Positions 10,176-22,834 are shown, numbered from the stretch's first letter. The stretch is 64,000 bases of DNA from Amaurobius ferox (GCA_951213105.1 OX578136.1:73908730-73972729), one strand, 5' to 3'. Made by a program: numbers and translations. The notes: generated by a model not told the origin, from the sequence alone.

Positions 10176-12421
10176 TCTTTATATACTAATTGCCAAGTGT
10201 CCGTCTGGCTGTCTGTCTGTCTGTCTGTCTCTCACGCTTTCTTTAGGCACTTCCCGAATAGATAGAGACTTGCAATTTGGTACACGGCCCGGTCGTTCGA
10301 TAAAACCCCCTGGAAAAATCGAATTTTCCGAAAACGTTCTATAGAAGGGGTGCCCCACACCAAAACGTTCGAAAAGTGAAATGATAAGAAATCATGCTTT
10401 GCGATAAGATAGAGACTTCAAATTTAGTGTATGTGTAAACCGTTTGAAAGGAAAAAAGTGTACAATTTCAGATTTTGAATATGTTCTACTTAAGGGGGGG
10501 TGCTGCACACCAAAATGTTCGATTTACCGAATAAATGAGAAACGGCCACTTTAAAATTTGATAGAGGCTTGAAATTTGGTATATGGGCTAATCATTTGAA
10601 GAAAACACCTAAAACAAATATAGTTTTCTAAAATGTTCGTTTAGGGGGTGCTCCACACCAAAAAGTTCGAAAAGTGGAATGATGGGAAAGTGTGCTTTGC
10701 GATAAGATAGAGACTTCAAATTTGGCGTATGGGTAAACCGTTTGAAAGGAAGGAAGTGTACAATTTCAGATTTTCAATATTTTCTACTTAAGGGGGTGCT
10801 GCACACCAAAATGTTCGATTCAACGAATAAATGAGAAACGGCCACTTTTAAATTTGATAGAGGCTTGAAATTTGGTATATGGGCTAATCATTTGAAGAAA
10901 ACACCTAAAACAAATATAGTTTTCTAAAATGTTCGTTTAGGGGTGCTCCACACCAAAACGTTCGAAAAATGAGATGATGGGAAAGTGTGCTTTCCGATAA
11001 GATAGAGACTTCAAATTTGGTGTATGGGTAAACCGTTTGAAAGGAAGAAAGTGTACAATTTCAGATTTTCAATATTTTCTACTTAAGGGGGTGCTGCACA
11101 CCAAAATGTTCGATTTACCGAATAAATGAGAAACGGCGACTTTAAAATTTGATAGAGGCTTGAAATTTGGTATATGGGCTAATCATTTGAAGAAAACACC
11201 TAAAACAAATATAGTTTTCTAAAATGTTCGTTTAGGGGGTGCTCCACACCAAAACGTTCGGAAAGTGAAATGATAGAAAAGTATGCTTTGCGATAAGATA
11301 GACACTTCAAATTTGATGTATGAGTAAACCGTTTGGCAGGAAGAAAGTATACAATTTCAGATTTCGAATATTTTCTACTTAAGGGGTGCCGCACTCCGAA
11401 TTGTTCGATTTACCGAATACTTGAGAAACGACTACATTAAGATTTGATAGAGGCTTGATATTTGGTATATGGGCGAATAATGCGATAGTAAATCCAATGA
11501 AAATGGATTATTTCAAAAATGCATATTTAAGGTTGTGGGTACTGTACACAAAAACATTCGAAAGGTGAATTGATAGAAAAATCATGTTTTGCAATGAGAT
11601 AGAGACTTCAAATATGGTGTAGGGGTAAATAGTTGGAAAGGTAGAAAGTGTGCAATTTCAGTTTTCCAACATTTGCTATTGTAGGGGGTGTCGCTTACTA
11701 AAATATGCGATTTGTCGAACAAACTGAAAACGCCTCCTTTACAATGTCATAGAGGCTTGAAATTTAGCATATGGCCTCATCATTTGAAAAACAAACCCAA
11801 GATGAATATGGTTTTTAAAAAATGTTCATTTAAGAGGGTGCAACACAGAAAAACGTACAAAAGAGGAAGTGATAGAAAAACATTCTTCGCGATAAGATAG
11901 AATCTCCAAATTTTGTGTACGGGGACATAGTTTAAAAGGAAGAAATTCTGCATTTTCAGATTCCCAATATTTGCTACTTTAGGGTGTGCCGCATACCAAT
12001 ATCTTCGATTTTCCGAATAATGAGACACTTTTTTTTTAAATGTGATACAGGCTTGATATTTGGTATATAAGTCAATCATCAGATAAAAAACTCAAGATGA
12101 ACAGAATTTTTCAGAAATGTTCATTTATGGTACTGCTCTACAGAAAAACATTCGAAAGGGGAAATGGTCAATTAGCATGCTTCGGGGTGAGATAAAGACT
12201 TTAATTTGGTGTACGGGTAAATAGTTCTGAAGGAAGAAGTGCGCAATTTAAGTTTTCCAATATTTTCGATGGGTTTCCAGTTTCTTACTTATTCTTAGGT
12301 GTTCTGCACACCAAAATATTCAAGTTGCTGAATTAATGTGAAATCCGAATTATTCGAAAATTTACATTATTCAGGAGTTCCTTATTGTGAGACCGTTGAT
12401 ATTCAACGGGTCTTCTTCTAG
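10176..12421 (+). mobile_element. Helitron unit 5 (2.25 kb, longest)
   Basis: Starts TCTTTATATACTAATTG. Between about 10490 and 11400 a two-block module (A plus B type) is repeated three times with few differences, which accounts for the extra length. The 3' hairpin has one loop change (TTGATATTCAA) and the end is CTAG at 12418-12421. Confidence 0.8.
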
Positions 12422-14347
12422 TATATACTAATTGCCAAGTGTCCGTCTGTCTGTCTGTCTGTCTGTCACGCGTTTTTTAGGCACTTCCCTAATAGATAGA
12501 GACTTGCAATTTGGTACACGGCTCGGTCGTTCGATAAAAACCCCTGGAAAAATCGAATTTTTCGAAAACGTTCTATAGAGGGGGTGCCACACACCAAAAC
12601 GTTCGAAAAGTGAAATGACGGGAAAGCATGCTTTGCGATGAGATAGAGACTTCAAATTTGGTATATGGGTAAATTACTCGAAAGGAAGAAAGTGTGCAAT
12701 TTCAGATTTCCAATATTTTCTACTTAAGGGGGGGGGGGGGGTGCAGCACACCAAAACGTTCGAAAAGTGAAATGATAGGAAAGAATGCTTTGCGATAAGG
12801 TAGAGATTTCAAATTTGGTGTATGGGTAAATCGTTCGAAAGGAAGAAAGTGTGCAAATTCAGATTTCCAATATTTTCTACTTAAGGGGGTGCCGCACACT
12901 AAAACTTTCGAAAAGTGAAATGATAGGAAAGCATGCTTTGCGATGAGATACAGACTTCAAATTTGGTGTATTGGTAAATCGTTCGAAAGGAAGAAAGCGT
13001 GCAATTTCAGATTTCTAATATTTTCTACTTAAGGGGGTGCCGCCCACCAAAATATTCGATTCGTAGAATAAATGAGAAAAAGCTCCTTTAAAATTTGATA
13101 GAGGCTTGAAATTCAGTATATGGGCTAATCATTTGATGAAAACACCCCAGACAAATATAGTTTTTCAAAAATGTTCGTTTAAGGGGGTGCTCCAGAGCAA
13201 AACGTTCGAAAAGTGAATTGAAAAAAATCCATGCTTCGGATTGAGATAGAGATATCAAATTTGGTATAAGGGTAGATAGTTGGAAAGGAAGAAAGTGTAA
13301 AATTTCATTTTACCAATATTTTCTACTTTAGGGGGTGCCGCACACCAAAATGTTCGATTTTCGGAACAAAGGAGAAACGCCCCTTTTAAAACGTGATAGA
13401 GGCTTGATAGTTGATATATGGGAAAATAATCTGACAGAAATCACAAAAAGAATAGAGTTTTTCAAAAATGTATAGTTAAGGTAGTGAGTACTCCACACAA
13501 AAGCATTCGAAAGATGAAATGCTAGAAAAGTATGCTTCGCGATGAGATAGAGATTTCAAATTTAGCGTACGGGTAAAAAGTTGGAAAGGAGGAAAGTGTG
13601 CAAATTCAGTTTTCCAACATTTGTTATTGTAGGGGGTTCCGCTCACTAAAAGGTTCGATTTACCGAACAAATGAAAAACGCCTCCTTTACAATGTGATAG
13701 AGACTTGAAATTTAGTATATGGGCTAACCATTTGACAAAAAAAACCAAAGATGAATACAGTTTGATAAAAATGTTCTTTAACGCGGTGCTACACAGAAAA
13801 ACGTTCGTAAGGTGAAATGATAGAAAAACATGCTTCTCGATAGGATAGCGACTTCAAATTTGATGTACGGTTAGATAGTTTGAAAGGAAGAGAGTGTGAA
13901 ATTTTAGATTTCCAATATTTGCTACTTTAAGGGGTGCGCACACTAATATGTTCGATTTTCCTAATAAATGAGGCACGCTTCCTTTTAAATGTGATAGAGG
14001 CTTGATATTTGGTATTTGGGCCAATCGTCTGATAAAAAACACAAGACAAACAGAGTTTTTCAAAAGAGTTCATTTATGGATGTGCTTCACAGAAAAAAGT
14101 TCCAAAGGAGAAATAATAATTTTGGAGTGCCTCGGGATGAGATAGACTTTAATGTAGTGTAAGGGTAAATAATTCGAAAAGAAGAAATGTTCGAATTCAG
14201 TTTTCCAATATTTTCTTCTGTAGAGGGTTCTGCACACCAAAATATTCGATTTGTCGAATAAATGTGAAACGCGAATTATTAAAAAATTTACATTATTCAG
14301 GGGTTACTTATTGCGAGACCGTTGATTTTCAACGGGTATTCGGCTAG
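12422..14347 (+). mobile_element. Helitron unit 6 (1.93 kb)
   Basis: Contains a run of about 14 G at about 12729-12742 at a block boundary normally marked by five to seven G. Ends with hairpin and CTAG at 14344-14347, directly followed by TCTATATATACTAATTG. Confidence 0.8.
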
Positions 14348-16565
14348 TCTATATATACTAATTGCCAAGTGTCCGTCTGTCTGTCTGTCTGTCACGCTTT
14401 TTTCAGGCACTTCCCGTATAGATAGAGACTTGCAATTTGGTACACGGCTCGGACGTTCGATAAAACCCCCTGGAAAAATCGAATTTTTCGAAAATGTTCT
14501 CTAGGGGGGGGGGGGGGCTGCACACCAAAACGTTCGAAAAGTGAAATCATAGGAAAGCATGCTTTGCGATGCAGACTTCAAATTTGGTGTATGGGTAAAC
14601 CGTTCGAATGGAAGAAGATGTGCAATATCAGATTTCCAATATTGTCTAATTAAGGGGATGCCGCAGACCCCAAACGTTCGAAAAGTGAAATTATAGGAAA
14701 CTAGGCTTTGCGATGAGTTAGAAACTTCAAATTTGGTGCATGAGTAAACCGTTTGAAAGGAAGAAAGTGTGCAATTCAGATTTCCAATATTTTCTACTTA
14801 AGGGGGTGCCGCACACCAAAACGTTCGAAAAGTGAAATGATAGGAAAGCATGCTTTGCGATGAGATAGAAACTTCAAATTTAGTGTATTGATAAACCGTT
14901 CGAAAAGAAGAAAGTGTACAATTTCAGATTTCCAATATTTTCTACTTAAGGGGGTGCCGCACTCCAACATATTCGATTTACCGAATAAATGAGAAAAGGC
15001 TACTTTAAAATTTGATAGCGGCTTGAAACTTGTTATATGGGTTAATCACTTGACGAAAACACCCAAGAAGAAAATAGTTTTCCAAAAATGTTCATTTGAG
15101 GGGGTGCTCCAGAGTAAAACGTTCGAAAACTGAGTTGATAAAAAGCCATGCTTCGGAATGAGATAGAGATATCAAATTTGGTGCAAAGGTAGATAGCTTG
15201 GAAGGAAGAAAGTGTACAATTTCAGTTTACCAATATTTTCTTCTTTAGGGGGTGCCGCACACCAAAATGTTCGATTTTCGGAAAAAAGGAGAAACGTCCT
15301 TTTTAAAACGTGATAGAGGCTTGATATTTGGTATATGGGTGAATCATTTGATAGAAAATACAATAAGAATGGAGTTTTTCCAAAATGTACACTTAAAGGG
15401 GTGGGTACTCCACATAAAAACATTCGAAAGGTGAAATAGTAAAAAAGCATGTTTCGCGATGAGATGGCGATTTCAAATTTGGTATATGGGTAAATGGTTG
15501 GAAAGGAAGAAAGTATGCAATTTCAGTTTTCCAAGATTTGTTATTATAGGGGGAGTCGCACACTAAAATATTCGATTTGATGAACAAATGAAAAACGCCT
15601 GCTTTACAATGTGATGAGGTTGAAATTTAGTATATGGGGTAATTATTTGATAAAAAACCTAAGATTATTACGGTTTCTCAAAAATGTTCATTTAAAGGGG
15701 GTGCTCCACAGAAAAACGTTCGAAAGGTGAAGTGATAGAAAAACATGTTTCGCGATAGGATAGAGACTTCAAATTCGGTGTATGGGTAAACTGTTCGAAA
15801 GGAAGAAAGTGTGCAATTTCAGATTTCCAATATTTTCTACTTAAGGCAGTGCCGCACACCAAAATGTTCGATTTACTGAATAAATGAGAAAAGGCTCCTT
15901 TAAAATTCGATAGAGGCTTGAAATTTGATATATGGGCTGATCATTTGACGAAAACACCCTAGACGAATATAGTTTTTCAAAAATGTTCGTTTAAGGGGGT
16001 GTTCCAGAGTAAAACGTTCGAAAAGTGAATTCATAAAAACCATGCTTCGGAGTAAGATAGAGATATTAAATTTGGTGTTGTTAAGGTTTTGGTATTTTAG
16101 TTTGGAAAGAAGAAATTGTGAAATTTCAGATTTCCAATATTTGCTACTTTAAGGGGTGCGCAAACTAATATGTTCGATTTTCAGTATAAATGAGGCACGT
16201 TTCCTTTTAAATGTGATAGAGGCTTGATATTTGGTATATGGGCCAATCATCTGATAAAAAACCCAAGATAGAGTTTTTCAAAAATGTTCATTTATGGGTG
16301 TGCTTCACAGAAAAATGTTCCAAAGGAGAAATAATAAAATAGGGGTGCCTCTGGATGAGATAGACTTTAATGTCGTGTACGAGTAGATAATTCGAAAGGA
16401 TTAAATGCGCAAATTAATTTTCCCAATATCTTCTTTTTTAGGGGGTTCTGTACACCAAAATATTCGATTTGTCGAATAAATGTGAAACGTGAATTATAAA
16501 AAAATTTACATTATTCAAGAGTTGCTTATTGCAAGACCGTTGATTTTCAACGGGTATTTGGCTAT
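14348..16565 (+). mobile_element. Helitron unit 7 (2.22 kb)
   Basis: Starts TCTATATATACTAATTG. Has a run of about 13 G at 14505-14517. The 3' end is degenerate: the hairpin is intact but the terminus reads CTAT rather than CTAG. Confidence 0.78.
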
Positions 16566-18483
16566 TATATATACTAATTGCCAAGTGTCCGTCTGTCTGT
16601 CTGTCTGTCACACTTTTTTGAGGCACTTCCCGAATAGATAGAGACTTGCAATCTGGTACACGGCTCGGTCGTTCGATAAAACCCCCTGGAAAAATCGAAT
16701 TTTCCGAAAACGTTCTATAGAGGGGGTGCCCCACACCAAAACGTTTGAACAGTGAAAAGATGGGAAAACATACTTTGCGATGAGATAGAGACTTCAAATT
16801 TGGTGTATAGGTAAATGATTCGAAAGGAAGAAAGTGTGCAATTTCAGAATTCCAATATTTTCTACTTAAGGGGGGTGCCGCACACCAAAACGTTCGGAAA
16901 GTGAAATGATAGGAAAGCATGCTTTGCGAAGAGATAGAAACTTCAAATTCGGTGTATGGGTAAATCGTTCGAAAAGAAGAAAATGTACAATTTCAGATTT
17001 CCAATATTTTCTACTTAAGGAGATGTCGCACACCCAAACGTTCGAAAAGTGAAATGATAGGAAAGCAAGTTTTGCGATGAGATAGAGACTTCAAATTCGG
17101 TGTATGATTAAATCGTTCGAAAGGAAGAAAGTGTGCAATTTCAGATTTCCAATATTTTCTACTTAAAGGGGTGTCGCACACTAAAACGTTCGATTTACCG
17201 AATAAATGGGAAAAAGTGCCTTTAAAATTTGATAGAGGCTTAAAATTTGGTATATGGGCTAATAATTTGACGAAAACACCCAAGACGAATACAGTTTTAC
17301 AAAAATGTTCATTTAAGGGGGTGCTCCAGAGTAACACGTTCGAAAAGTCAATAGATAAAAAAACCATACTTTGGAATGAGATAGATATATCAAATTTGGT
17401 GTAAAGGTAGATAGTTTGAAAGGCAGAAAGTGCGCAATTTCAGTTTACCAATATTTTCTACTTTAGGGAGTGCCGCACAACAAAATGTTCGATTTTCGGA
17501 ATAAAGGAGCAACGCTCCTTTAAAAACGTGATAGAGGCTTTATATTTGGTATATGGGCGAATCATCTCATAGAAATCACAAAAAGTGTAGAGTTTTTAAA
17601 AAATGTATAGTTAAGGGGGTGGGTACTCCACACAAAAGCATGCGAAAGATGAAATGCTAGAAAAGCATGCTTCACGATGAGATAGAGACTTCAAATTTGG
17701 TGTACGGGTAAAAAGGTGGAAAGGAAGAAAGTGTGCAATTTCAGTCTTCCAACATTTGCTATTGTAGGGGGGTGCCGATCACTAAAATGTTCGATTTGCC
17801 GAACAAATGAAAAACGCCTCCTTTGCAATGTGATAGAAGCTTGAAATTTAGTATATAGGCTAACCATTTGACAAAAAAACCAAACATGAATACAGTTTGA
17901 CAAAATTGTTCATTAACGGGGTGCTATACAGAAAAACGTTCGAAAGGTGAAGTGATAGAAAAAACATGCTTCTCGATAGAATAGAGACTTCAAATTTGGT
18001 GTACGGGTAGATAGTTTGAAAGGAAGAAAGCCTGAAATTTCAGATTTCCAATATTTGCTACATTAAGGGGTGCCGCACACTAATACGTTCGATTTTTCAA
18101 ATAAATGAGGCAAGCTTCTTTTTAAATGTTACACAGGCTTGATATTCGGTATATGGGCCAATCATCTGATAAAAAACCCAAGACAAAGAAAGTTTTCAAA
18201 AATGTTCATTTATGGGTGTGCTTCACAGAAAAACATTCCAAATGAAAAATACTAATATAGGGGTGCCTCGGGATGAGATAGACTTTAATGTGGTGTACGG
18301 GTAAATAATTCGAAAGGCAGAAATTCGGAAATTTAGTTTCCCAATATTTTCTTCTTTAGGGGGTTCTGCACACCAAAATATTCGATTTGTCTAATAAATG
18401 TGAAACGCGAATTATTAAAAAATTTGCATTATTCAGGGGTTGCTTATTGCGAGACCGTTGATTTTCAACGGGTATGCGGCTAG
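16566..18483 (+). mobile_element. Helitron unit 8 (1.92 kb)
   Basis: Starts TATATACTAATTG. It closely resembles unit 2 in length and in the order of its later blocks. Ends with hairpin and CTAG at 18480-18483. Confidence 0.8.
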
Positions 18484-19535
18484 TATATACTAATTGCCAA
18501 GTGTCCGTCTGTCCGTCTGTCTGTCTGTCTGTCTGTCTGTCACGCTTTTCCTGTCTGTCTGTCACGTCCTTCCCGTATAGATAGAGACTTGCAATTTGGT
18601 ACACGGCTCGGTCGTTCGATAAAACCCCCTGGAAAAATCGAATTTTTCGAAAACGTTCTATAGAGGGGGTGCCCCACACCAAAACGTTCGAAAAGTGAAA
18701 TGACAGGAAAGCATGCTTTGCGATGAGATAGAGACTTCAAATTTGGTGTATGGGTAAATCGTTCGAAAGGAAGAAAGTGTGCAATTTCAGATTTCCAATA
18801 TTTTCTACTTAAGGGGGGTGCAGCACACCAAAACTTTCGAAAAGTGAAATGATAGGAGAGCATGCTTCGCGATGAGGTAGAGACTTCAAATTTGGTGTAT
18901 GGGTAAATCGTTCGAAAGGCAGAAAGTGTGCATTTTCAGATTTCCAATATTTTCTACTCAAGGGGGTGCCGCACACCAAAACGTTCGAAAAGTGAAATGA
19001 TAGGAAAGCCTGCTTTGCGATAAGATAGGGACTTCAAATTTGGTATATAGGTAAACCGTTAGAAAGGAAGAAAGTGTGTAATTTCAGATTTCCAATATTT
19101 CCTATTTAAGGAGGTGTCGAACACAAAAATGTTCGATTTTCCGAATAAATGAGAAACGGCCCCTTTAAAATTTGATAGAGGCTCAAAATTTTAAATATAG
19201 ACTAATCATTTGACGAAAACACCCAAAACGAATATAATTTTTCAAAAATGTTCGTTTAAGGGGGTTTTCCAGAGGAAAACGTTCGAAATGTGAATTGATA
19301 AAAAAAAAACATGCTTCGAAATAAGATACAGACTTCAAATTTGGTGTACAGGTAAATAGTTCGTAAGGAAGAACATGTGCAATTTCAGTTTTCCGATATT
19401 TTGAACTTTTGGGGGTGCCTCAAAACTAAATGTTCGATTTGTCGAATAAATAAGAAACGCGAATTATTAAAAAATTTACATTATTCAGGGGTTGTTTAAT
19501 GTGGGGCCGTTGATTTTCAACGTGTATGCGGCTAG
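18484..19535 (+). mobile_element. Helitron unit 9 (1.05 kb, short class)
   Basis: The (GTCT)n tract is long and partly duplicated, with a second CTGTCTGTCTGTCACG at 18551-18566. The body is close to unit 3. Ends hairpin plus CTAG at 19532-19535. Confidence 0.8.
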
Positions 19536-20581
19536 TTAAATATACTAATTGTCAAGTGTCCGTCTGTCCGTCTGTCTGTCTATCTGTCTGTCTCTCACGC
19601 TTCTTTTAGGCACTTCCCGAATAGATAAAGAATTGCAATTTGGTACACAGCTCGGTCGTTCGATAAACCCCACTGGAAAAATCAAATTTTTCGAAAACTT
19701 TCTCTAGAAAGGATGATTCACACCAAAACGTTCGAAAAGTGAAATGATAGGAAAGCATGCTTTGAGATAAGATAGAGACTTCAAATTTGGTATATGGGTA
19801 AACCGTTCGAAAGTAAGAAAGTGTGCAATTTCAGATTTCCAATATTTCCTATTTAAGGGGGTGCCACACACCAAAATGTTCGATTTTCCGAATAAATGAG
19901 AAACGTCTCCTTTAAAATTTGATAGTGGCTAGAAAGTTGGTATATGGACTAATCATTTGATGAAGACACCAAAGACGAATATAGTTTTTCGAAAATGTTT
20001 GTTTAAGGGGATGCTCTAGATGGAAACGTTCGAAAGGTGAATTGATAAAAAAAACATGCTTCGGAATGAGGTATAGATTTCAAATTTGGTGTACGGGTAG
20101 ATAGTTTGGAAGGAAGAAAGTATACAATTTCAGATTTCCAATATTTTTAACTTAAGGGGGTGCCGCACACAAAAATGTTCGATTTTCCGAATAAATGAGA
20201 AACGGCCCCCTTAAAATTTGATAGAGGCTTGAAATTTGATATATGGGCTAATCATTTGATGAAAAGACCCAAAACGAATATAGTTTTTCAAAAATTTTCG
20301 TTTAAGGAGGTGCTCCAGAGGAAAACGTTCGAAAGGTGAATTGATAAAAAAAAAGCATGCTTCGGAATGAAATACACACTTCAAATTCGGTGTACGGGTA
20401 GCTAGTTCGAAAGGAAGAACATGTGCAATTTCAGTTTTCTGATATTTTCAACTTTTAGGGGTGCCTCAAAACCACATATTCGATTTTTCGAATAAATAAG
20501 AAACGCGAATTATTAAAAAATGTACATTATTCAGGGGTTGCTTAATGTGGGGCCGTTGATTTTCAACGGGTATGCGGCTAG
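19536..20581 (+). mobile_element. Helitron unit 10 (1.05 kb)
   Basis: Starts TTAAATATACTAATTGTCAAG, a variant 5' end shared only with unit 11. Ends hairpin plus CTAG at 20578-20581. Nearly identical to unit 11 along its length. Confidence 0.82.
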
Positions 20582-21626
20582 TTAAATATACTAATTGTCA
20601 AGGGTCCGTCTGTCCGTCTGTCTGTCTATCTGTCTGTCTGTCACGCTTCTTTTAGGCACTTCCCGAATAGATAAAGAATTGCAATTTGGTACACAGCTCG
20701 GTCGTTCGATAAACCCCACTGGAAAAATCAAATTTTTCGAAAACTTTCTCTAGAAAGGATGCTTCACACCAAAACGTTCGAAAAGTGAAATGATAGGAAA
20801 GCATGCTTTGAGATAAGATAGAGACTTCAAATTTGGTATATGGGTAAACCGTTCGAAAGCAAGAAAGTGTGCAATTTCAGATTTCCAATATTTCCTATTT
20901 AAGGGGGTGCCACACACCAAAATGTTCGATTTTCCGAATAAATGAGAAACGTCTCCTTTAAAATTTGATAGTGGCTTGAAAGTTGGTATATGGACTAATC
21001 ATTTGATGAAGACACCAAAGACGAATATAGTTTTTCGAAAATGTTTGTTTAAGGGGATGCTCTAGATGGAAACGTTCGAAAGGTGAATTGATAAAAAAAA
21101 CATGCTTCGGAATGAGGTATAGATTTCAAATTTGGTGTACGGGTAGATAGTTTGGAAGGAAGAAAGTATACAATTTCAGATTTCCAATATTTTTAACTTA
21201 AGGGGGTGCCGCACACAAAAATGTTCGATTTTCCGAATAAATGAGAAACGGCCCCTTTAAAATTTGATAGAGGCTTGAAATTTGATATATGGACTAATCT
21301 TTTGATGAAAAGACCCAAAACGAATATAGTTTTTCAAAAATTTTCGTTTAAGGAGGTGCTCCAGAGGAAAACGTTCGAAAGGTGAATTGATAAAAAAAAG
21401 CATGCTTCGGAATGAAATACACACTTCAAATTCGGTGTACGGGTAGCCAGTTCGAAAGGAAGAACATGTGCAATTTCAGTTTTCTGATATTTTCAACTTT
21501 TGGGGGTGCCTCAAAACCACATATTCGATTTTTCGAATAAATAAGAAACACGAATTATTTAAAAATTTGCCTTATTCGGTGGTTGCTTAATGTGGGACCG
21601 TTGATTTTCAACGGGTATTCGGCTAG
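20582..21626 (+). mobile_element. Helitron unit 11 (1.05 kb, last in array)
   Basis: Only scattered differences from unit 10, for example GGGTCC against GTGTCC near the start, plus one- or two-base indels in A runs. This makes it the most recent duplication in the array. The terminal CTAG (21623-21626) is followed by T and by transposase coding sequence. Confidence 0.85.
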
Positions 21627-22834
21627 TGTTTTCCTAAAAGGGGTGGAAATAATGAAAGTTTCATTGGCAGCACAACTTCTTTCACATCGTGTGGCGAGTG
21701 CAATAAAAATTTTGCTTCCATTTAAATCAGAAGTTGCCGAATTCTTTGAATTAACAAATAATGCATTTGATGTCTTTAATTCACTCCATCCTAAAAACAA
21801 AATCCCCTTACGGAAACCTTATGGATTTGACATTCAAGTTCAAAATGATACCTTAAATTCCATGAAAGTACAATGTAAAATATGAGAGTTGTTGGCAAAA
21901 AAAACTTTAATGCCATTTCAAAAAAAATATACAATTTCCATTACATCTTTGCAAAAGTTGTATACATATTTAACTGGAATTGGTATGTCTGACATAATCA
22001 TTTCTAGATTAAATCAAGCTTGTTTAGAGAGCTTTTTTCTATCATAAAAGGTATGGACCACACGTATGATAATCCTAGGTCCAGTCAGTTCAAATTCCGA
22101 TAACGTCTTCGGCTTCTAAGGGGTCAACTTGTTCCTTTTAAACACAGTAACGTAACGGAGAGTGAAAAAACACATATCCTCACTACACCTTGTTTAAAAG
22201 GATTATTCCTTCACGGAAAAAACAACAATACCACGACAGAAGTTTCAACTGGAATAAATTTAGAAAATAATTTAATTGAAAATTTAGCTATTGGATAATG
22301 CATTGACTTTAATCCAAATTATTCATTTGTCAGGAACAATGTTCTTCAGAGAAAAATATCGAGGAGAATGTTTTCGAATATATTGCTGGATATTTGTCCT
22401 TTAAAACAAAAAAACCCTTATCCAAAAATAAAGACAATGGAGTTGGGAAAAAATCTTGGAGTACATGCTTCAATAGAAGAGGACTTACAGTGCCCTCTAA
22501 TACTTGGCTAGAAACAGTCAAAAAATTTGAAATAGTGTTTTGTAATATTCACGGAAATAAGCTAAATGGACAACCCAAAATAATTCACAAATTATTTTGC
22601 AGTACGAAAGTGAACTTCCCAGAAGTAAGCGATAAAACTCTTATTTTATATTCAAGATTGAGAATCTTTATTCGCATTATAAATCTCAATAAAAAATTAT
22701 TAAAACATGCTAATGATAAAAAAGTTCAGCGAAAAATGCTCAATTTTAAAAAGCAGTATTTCTGCAAAAACAGTTTTGCTTTAATTTTTATTAAAAAAAC
22801 TAAAAATAAAATTATTAACCAATCAAATTCTTAA
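21627..22834 (+). pseudogene. P-element/THAP9-like transposase, fragment 3 (C-terminal part)
   Basis: The transposase continues after the array with VEIMKVSLAAQLLSHRVASA, followed by FFELTNNAFDVFNS and RKPYGFDIQ, all typical of the C-terminal half of P-family transposases. After a stop at 21883, shifted frames give MPFQKKYTISITSLQKLY and SDIIISRLNQACLESFF. The last block (22375-22834) reads EYIAGYLSF, then FNRRGLTVPS and ends in a Lys-rich tail. Several stops and frameshifts make it non-functional. Together with the two upstream fragments it represents most of one transposase gene, lacking only the N-terminal half of the THAP finger. Confidence 0.88.

Larger units (their letters stand above)
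4950..21560 (+). repeat. Alternating ~150-bp internal repeats of the Helitron units
   Basis: Two related block types alternate in a variable order. Type A has CACACCAAAACGTTCGAAAAG, GCATGCTTTGCGATGAGATAG and a second CGTTCGAAAGGAAG, then AATTTCAGATTTCCAATATTT. Type B has AAAATGTTCGATTTACCG, AATAAATGAGAAA, TTTGATAGAGGCTTGAAAT and CAAAAATGTTCGTTTAAG. Both start at a G-run plus GTGC and share GATAGAG, AAATTTGGTATATGGG and TTCGAW motifs, so they descend from one ancestor. Minus-strand open frames of 60-160 codons recur in every unit. They follow the repeat period and are not genes. Confidence 0.85.
4877..21626 (+). mobile_element. Head-to-tail array of eleven non-autonomous Helitron units
   Basis: This 16.75-kb block is made of tandem units in one orientation. 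A unit starts with T/A-rich sequence leading to TATACTAATTGCCAAG, then a (GTCT)n tract and CACGC. It continues through alternating ~150-bp repeats. It ends with CCGTTGATTTTCAACGG (7-bp stem, TTT loop), a ~7-base spacer and CTAG. TC at the 5' end, a short 3' hairpin and CTRR at the 3' end are the Helitron hallmarks. The left edge is A|TC (4876/4877) and the right edge CTAG|T (21626/21627), giving the expected A|T target. No Rep/helicase is encoded, so the units must have used a helper. The array splits the P-like transposase between KHI and VEIMKVSLAAQLL. Confidence 0.85.

Noticed and set aside
4944..18863. Many minus-strand open frames of 60-160 codons with recurring SLSHRKACFPVISLFERFGV-like translations
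   Set aside because: They repeat with the ~150-bp Helitron blocks, start and stop at arbitrary block edges, and have no domain. They are a by-product of repeat sequence lacking stops in one frame.
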